A stretch of 64,000 nt of DNA from Hofstenia miamia (lineage: Eukaryota > Xenacoelomorpha > Acoela > Hofsteniidae): the NCBI GenBank assembly GCA_900660155.1, contig CABFPE010000141.1, positions 703,766-767,765 on the forward strand. Direction: 5' to 3'. This document shows, one piece after another, positions 62,001 to 64,000 of the stretch. Under the pieces are notes generated by a model. The model ran no database searches, was not told where the DNA came from, and saw only the letters and a list, made by a program, of their open reading frames with translations. Position 1 is the stretch's first letter. Every line of letters begins with the position of its first letter. The translations under genes and the position numbers were made by a program.

Positions 62001-62517
62001 TGGGGATTTTAATCCTTTAGTGTTATTTTTTTTTGTAAATACTAGATTATTCTAAAACAACATTAATGTAAACCTGATCGTCTTTTTCACCGAAATTCAT
62101 AACTTGAAAACAGCTGATAATTTGAATTGCACAAGTAAGCAAAATAGCGTTATTCAAAATTTTCTTAAATTTTCATTTCTAACTATTAAACAAGTTGCCA
62201 TTTAACCTTATGAATTAAAGGGTTTACATTGAATGCACAAGTTGGCCTTGGATGTCACTCAATGCATTTTAGTTTCAAACTTGTGACTTGAAATCGTTTT
62301 ATTTTATTGAGATTTTTAGATGAAGGAGACGACATATTTTCGTCGAGGAAGCACTGCTTCTGACTTTTCTCTCCATCAGGAAGGTTTTGGAAAAAATGCT
62401 ACATTCAGAGGGTTTAACATAGGATTAGTTGCTGTTCAAAATCCCCCGCTTGAAGAAGTTAACAAAAAGACTTTATATGAACTGAAAAAAATACGAAATC
62501 TTCATCACGAATATGTT
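31054..62517 (+). CDS. Receptor-type guanylyl cyclase, exons 1-7 (3' part outside window)
   Basis: Exons 31054-31868, 44237-44414, 44786-45054, 47523-47621, 49970-50156, 50222-about 50380 and 62320-62517 join with matching phases (2, 0, 2, 2, 0, 0). The product is a periplasmic-binding-like ligand domain (EEKLIVVLLPG, YFRPWQNPAEFVLALVDQY, DGEFVFIFFLL, VNAIALYDALIYNAALF), a juxtamembrane Cys pair (CGFHNEHC), one membrane helix (IFIVLFVLFVFVSMVMAAC), a basic stop-transfer, and the start of the kinase-homology domain (GLVAVQNPP, LYELKKIRNLHHEYV). This is the natriuretic-peptide-receptor plan; such proteins make cGMP when ligand binds outside. The usual VAVK lysine is Gln. The cyclase domain must lie beyond 64 kb. 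Introns 1 and 6 exceed 11 kb and hold many transposons. Confidence 0.88.
33880..34350 (+). mobile_element. hAT transposon relic (C-terminal dimerisation part)
   Basis: Forward frame 33887-34129 reads STYLCE-like FDSIYLCEKFFSKMN, then HYRSRLTDKKLSMQLRVA and ends QKRFQKSH, the classic C-terminus of ZBED/EPM2AIP1-type hAT proteins. The sequence ending CGTCACTCCTG at 34350 resembles an inverted hAT end (CAGGAGTGACGAACCC). No left end or target duplication was found, so the 5' part is lost. A domesticated gene is unlikely because only the last 80 codons remain. Confidence 0.6.
35655..36211. mobile_element. GC-rich non-autonomous hAT element with perfect 8-bp target duplication
   Basis: The element (35663-36203, 541 bases) is flanked by GGCCAGGG on both sides (35655-35662 and 36204-36211). 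Its ends, TAGTGAATTGCGGGCTTCTG and inverted CAGTGGTTTGCGGGCTGTCT, are imperfect inverted repeats of hAT type. Inside, GC-rich blocks rich in GGGCCG and GCCCG occur near both ends, around an AT-rich centre. It has no transposase gene. Confidence 0.82.
38640..39630 (-). mobile_element. Decayed Tc1-type (DD34E) transposon
   Basis: Reverse-strand segments read, in order, KLTGQDRQKLSGI, the helix-turn-helix KDVSRSTVQRNLKQSGI, FETFFSTDESIFQVYRNKF (first Asp), VMVWGAL, EQDGATPHTS (second Asp) and PPNSPDINPKENV (Glu). By my count 34 residues lie between the second Asp and the Glu, as in Tc1. Frameshifts and a stop just before EQDG separate the segments. The TACAGCGGCCACTTTTTTTG block near 39593 may be the remaining terminal repeat. 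Confidence 0.75.
40094..40215. repeat. Possible hAT-type end
   Basis: CACTAGTGATGTTCGAGTAC followed by CGGTACTACC, with GGGTACGGGTAAG about 90 bases later, resembles a hAT terminus (TAGTGATGTTCG). No matching inverted end was found within the window. Confidence 0.25.
44237..44414 (+). CDS. Receptor cyclase exon 2
   Basis: Acceptor TTTATTTAG and donor CCAG|GTTTCT. Encodes LGMTDGEFVFIFFLLAEDD, the segment matching GEYVFxHxD of guanylyl cyclase receptors, in phase with exon 1. Confidence 0.88.
44568..44592. repeat. TA microsatellite
   Basis: About 25 bases of TA in intron 2 of the receptor gene. Confidence 0.85.
44786..45054 (+). CDS. Receptor cyclase exon 3
   Basis: The acceptor ATCAAAG, not the later GAGCAG, keeps the frame (SRMGKLCKDC). 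Contains RPTVNAIALYDALIYNAALF, a well conserved ligand-domain segment. Donor CTCA|GTAAGT. Confidence 0.85.
45081..45382. repeat. First unit of a local intronic duplication
   Basis: Matches 45526-45801 with several substitutions and a deletion of about 30 bases. The first unit begins just downstream of exon 3. Confidence 0.8.
45526..45801. repeat. Second unit of the local intronic duplication, ending at a single N
   Basis: Both units lie on the same side of the N at 45802, so this is not a simple contig overlap. The divergence suggests a real tandem duplication at which the assembly broke. Confidence 0.75.
47064..47192. other. Assembly gap (129 N) inside a TA microsatellite
   Basis: TA runs on both sides (47033-47063 and 47193-47203) show that the gap falls in a long dinucleotide repeat. 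Confidence 0.97.
47523..47621 (+). CDS. Receptor cyclase exon 4
   Basis: Acceptor CGTTTTAG and donor CCTCT|GTACGT. Encodes FYISMKYDAFTKQITHF and IHWKQGFPPLAIP, the stretch before the membrane, equivalent to the LNWPLGYPPPDIPKCGF segment of vertebrate receptors. Confidence 0.82.
48221..48535 (+). mobile_element. Tc1-type transposase fragment (N-terminal half)
   Basis: Reads EKLSGIALVNPNFSAHNIHQ, KTGNDVSRSTVQRNLKQSGI and KEAHEQKRLDFSRTW, then ends. The shared VSRSTVQRNLKQSGIHKK shows it is the same family as the 39-kb relic, in the opposite orientation. The catalytic half is missing. Confidence 0.75.
49970..50156 (+). CDS. Receptor cyclase exon 5: transmembrane exon
   Basis: Acceptor CTTTTTTAG and donor ATACAG|GTATGA. 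Encodes the Cys pair CGFHNEHC, the membrane helix, the basic stop NFKKHQDNLKREL and the conserved W of LAAWKIEPCEIQ (ELASxxWKVxxEDI in other receptors). Confidence 0.9.
50222..50380 (+). CDS. Receptor cyclase exon 6: juxtamembrane region
   Basis: Acceptor TATTGCAG, phase 0. Encodes ITDFLGDCMGMQHLPH and GNGNYCSISLMG, comparable to the GSNYGSL stretch of other receptors. The 3' border is not certain. GTATGT at 50377 is a better donor but breaks the frame with the next exon found; GTGATT at 50381 keeps it. Another exon may lie before 62.3 kb. Confidence 0.6.
52007..52193 (+). CDS. Duplicate of receptor transmembrane exon (likely assembly artefact)
   Basis: Encodes the same residues as 49970-50156 except for one Phe/Leu change in the helix (FVLFVF to FVLLVF). 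It lies in the second copy of the 2,036-base duplication. A real second exon would give two membrane helices in tandem, which receptor cyclases do not have, unless the exons were used alternatively. Confidence 0.6.
52259..52417 (+). CDS. Duplicate of receptor exon 6 (likely assembly artefact)
   Basis: No difference from 50222-50380 was noticed. It lies in the second copy of the duplication. Confidence 0.55.
53400..55022 (-). pseudogene. Decayed copy of a multi-copy invertebrate protein, probably mobile-element derived
   Basis: Reverse-strand segments carry CYICGE and a CYSSC pair near the N-terminus, then GGSFIDASKFSIKGVTKLHN, KKIYVLSIF, LPPLHIKLGLFNQFVKALN and KIKEGIFVGSQIKELIDD. These strings recur in a large family of uncharacterised proteins found in many copies in arthropod and cnidarian genomes. 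Its function is unknown; copy number suggests a mobile-element protein. The copy is broken in several places and sits antisense in an intron of the receptor cyclase. Its 3' end is repeated, truncated, at 51371-51544. Confidence 0.65.
55023..56929. other. Receptor cyclase intron 6, nothing recognised
   Basis: AT-rich DNA. The TTCAAATTTAAAA words around 56700-56840 give an imperfect TTTAAAATT-type repetition, and open frames on both strands there are a by-product of that composition. Confidence 0.4.
56930..57238. mobile_element. Possible non-autonomous hAT element
   Basis: The left end CAGTGTTGCAGACAGCG and the inverted right end TAGTGTTGGAAAAATGCC are hAT-like, and GTGCC/CGTGCC words repeat inside both ends. 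No clear 8-base target duplication was seen, so the limits are uncertain. Confidence 0.4.
58495..58735. repeat. Possible MITE built of CAACTTTGTT words
   Basis: GCGTTCAGAGTTACAACTTT at the left and inverted CACTCAGAATTTGTTTTG at the right are loosely inverted. Inside, ACAACTTTTG and AACAAAGTTT recur in both orientations. Related words occur near 61185-61210. Confidence 0.4.
58860..59035 (-). mobile_element. Small hAT transposase relic
   Basis: The reverse strand reads SMERFFSMLKSML, the S-x-E-R-x-F-S signature of the hAT dimerisation domain, with no open frame of useful length around it. It is flanked by repeated GACC-T-AAAATTT words. Confidence 0.4.
59769..60135. mobile_element. Non-autonomous hAT element with perfect 8-bp target duplication
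   Basis: The element (59777-60127, 351 bases) starts CAGACTTGTCAATGAGCC and ends in its inverted repeat CAGACTTGTCAACGAGCC. ATAAGCAT flanks both sides (59769-59776 and 60128-60135). GGCTC and CTCGG words repeat inside both ends. It has no coding capacity. Confidence 0.88.
60113..60148. repeat. 36-base end repeated at 60485-60520
   Basis: Starts TCGTTGACAAGTCTG and ends TCGATCGAT, directly before the N at 60149. The identical 36 bases follow the N at 60484. Confidence 0.93.
60150..60483. other. 334-base segment bracketed by single Ns, probably misplaced
   Basis: A-rich and purine-rich sequence between two Ns whose outer flanks overlap by 36 identical bases. Removing it would join those flanks into one continuous sequence. 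I recognise nothing in it. Confidence 0.7.
61325..61400. repeat. Short degenerate TTAGGG-like tract
   Basis: ATTAGGGTTAGGGTAC, followed by GGGTAGGGTTAAGG, resembles scattered telomere-type words. Too short to call an interstitial telomere. Confidence 0.35.
61660..61764. repeat. AATCAAATC repeat ending in a hAT-like terminus
   Basis: A cluster of TCAATTGAT and CAAATCAAAT words ends in GGGAACCCTG, the inverse of the common hAT end CAGGGTTCCC. The other end was not found. Confidence 0.4.
62320..62517 (+). CDS. Receptor cyclase exon 7: start of kinase-homology domain
   Basis: Acceptor GATTTTTAG and donor GTT|GTACGT, 66 codons, phase 0 on both sides. Encodes a degenerate glycine loop (EGFGKNATFRGFNIGLVAV), Gln where kinases have Lys (VAVQ), and TLYELKKIRNLHHEYV, equivalent to the αC helix. 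The next exons lie outside the window. Confidence 0.82.
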
Positions 62518-63215
62518 GTACGTATAGTAGACTGTATTTAGTTAACTTATATCGGATATTCTCAATTATTTAAAATCGATTTAATGTTGTTTAAAAGTTT
62601 TGAATATCCTTTTTATAACATTTAGTTCCTTAATTCCGATGTTTATTAAAGAATAGAATCAGCCGCTTTCCTTTTCGCCTAGCAGGGTTCAGCACTCCTC
62701 AATACAGAACAATTCTAAAGTTTTTCAGTCCTTATGCCTAATAATTGAATTTTGACCTATGGAATAGAAGCAAAAGAATGCAAAAAAAATAACACAATAA
62801 TTTATGAATTTCTAATATTCTCTTGCGCACAACTTTACTCTCATTCTAATAATGAGCGTGAAAATATCCAACTATTTCCCATTGTAGTCAACGTGCCTAT
62901 CATGTAAATTTTATTTGAAAGATGTAAGTCATACTTTGAAAGGACCATGCCTGTCGCCTAGAGATATTTTAATATTTAAAGAAACAAGAATTTTTAATTT
63001 CAATTAATCTACTAAGCCTGATGTAAAATAAAACTGGTTTTTTTTACAACGCCGCTATTCTCAGGCATGCGTATCTTTTTCGAAGTGTGCATCATAAAGT
63101 TCATAAAATGTAATGTCTTTTACTTATTAAGCTTATTCAAATCTGAATTTTCGATATAAGTTCACTTTGAACCATGTGAAGTAGTTTTTACTGCCATGGT
63201 AGCTTTTCATTTTTA

Positions 63216-63968
63216 CAGTAGAAGTCGCTTAAAAACACTCCGATTTATAACAAGCTCCTTTTGATAACACGAACGCAATGCCGGTCGTCAACAAATAGTA
63301 ATTTAGTACGCTTATTGACAACTGGTTTAGAAACAATCTCCGTTTATTAACAACCAATAACAGGTCAATTAATTCTCTTCAAAATCGGTTAATAGTAACT
63401 TTCGTAGTAATAATAAATTCCTGTCTCTTTGATCGTCAAAAAGTAGTGCATCAATGCCTCTTGTGCACCAATTTGGGTTAGATTATAACGACTTATATCT
63501 AATATTGAAGATCCGATACAAAATAGTGCATTATATATTTGGATGACTTTCTGATATAATATTTATTTGGAATCTGTCTAAAAATACTATATTTGGATGA
63601 TTTTATATTATACATTATAACATTCTTACTTTCCTTTCTCTTCTCTTTGATATATTATAGCTAGATAAAGATAGATAAAGATGAAGACGAGGAGGTTGTC
63701 GAATTTCATGCACATGTTACTAATAGGGGGGCGATGCTTGCCATAAACCAATTGAAAGATTTTTTTGGTGCAAATGGTGGTAGCCACGAGCTGAACTTTC
63801 TCGGTGAATTGGAAAATGGAGCTCAGAAATTGTCAATTACAGAATTTCTTACTTTATAAAAAGCTAATATTTATGTTGAACATGTAAAATACAGCTTTTT
63901 AACAAACTTCGGTTTAATAACAACTTTTGCTCAATTTCCATTGAGTTGTTATTAAGCGACTTCCACTT
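63216..63968 (+). mobile_element. Internally deleted Tigger/pogo-type element
   Basis: Ends CAGTAGAAGTCGCTTAAAAA and inverted AAGTGGAAGTCGCTTAATAA are bounded by TA on both sides, the pogo/Tigger target. GTTTATTAACAACC-like words repeat beneath both ends. Only the last part of the transposase remains inside. Confidence 0.8.
63665..63859 (+). pseudogene. C-terminal Tigger transposase fragment
   Basis: The frame after a TAG reads DEDEEVVEFHAHVTNRGAML, then INQLKDFFGANGGSHELNF and LGELENGAQKL, ending at TAA. This matches the tail of Tigger proteins (A-L-x-x-L-x-x-F-x-x-x-N-G then LxxLE). The catalytic domain is deleted. Confidence 0.65.
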
Positions 63969-64000
63969 TACATCGTTATCTTTGAGTGATGTCACTTATA

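Overview
The window is AT-rich nuclear DNA from an animal, most likely an invertebrate. It has spliced genes with GT-AG introns, long TA microsatellites, many DNA-transposon relics, and metazoan gene families (a receptor guanylyl cyclase, a nicolin-1-type subunit, a C1-domain diacylglycerol kinase). No prokaryotic features, rRNA, CRISPR array or obvious tRNA were seen. The sequence does not identify the species.

Layout. At 0.8-1.4 kb (+) is a one-exon 207-codon gene with repeated L-x-x-L-L blocks that resembles the SKI7-like exon of the HBS1L splice form V3. At 3.97-8.12 kb (+) is a five-exon NICN1 (nicolin-1) gene, mostly made of exons too short to stand out as open frames. At 9.6-13.6 kb (-) is the 3' part of a diacylglycerol kinase: end of a C1 domain, catalytic domain and accessory domain. 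From 14.4 to 17.5 kb lies a dead pogo/jerky-type transposon holding a nested MITE and a sequence gap. A short unrecognised 3' gene end follows at 17.6-18.0 kb (+), then an apparently intact Tc1/mariner-superfamily transposon at 19.96-21.34 kb. From 22 to 31 kb there is little coding DNA beyond a few candidate exons.

From 31.05 kb to the right edge (+) runs a receptor-type guanylyl cyclase. Its exons for the ligand-binding region, the transmembrane segment and the start of the kinase-homology domain are at 31, 44.2, 44.8, 47.5, 50.0, 50.2 and 62.3 kb, joined in phase across a 12.4-kb first intron. The cyclase domain lies beyond the window. Its introns hold hAT, Tc1 and Tigger-type fragments, two non-autonomous hAT elements with perfect 8-bp target duplications, and a decayed copy of a multi-copy protein of unknown role.

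Assembly quality matters here. Of six single-base N positions, two (23102, 51545) separate near-identical copies of 0.6 and 2.0 kb, and a pair (60149, 60484) brackets a 334-bp piece between two copies of the same 36-bp end. These look like missed contig overlaps, so the second transmembrane exon of the cyclase is probably an artefact. I found no convincing new biological system. The best biological leads are the free-standing SKI7-like gene and the intact transposon with unusual catalytic spacing.
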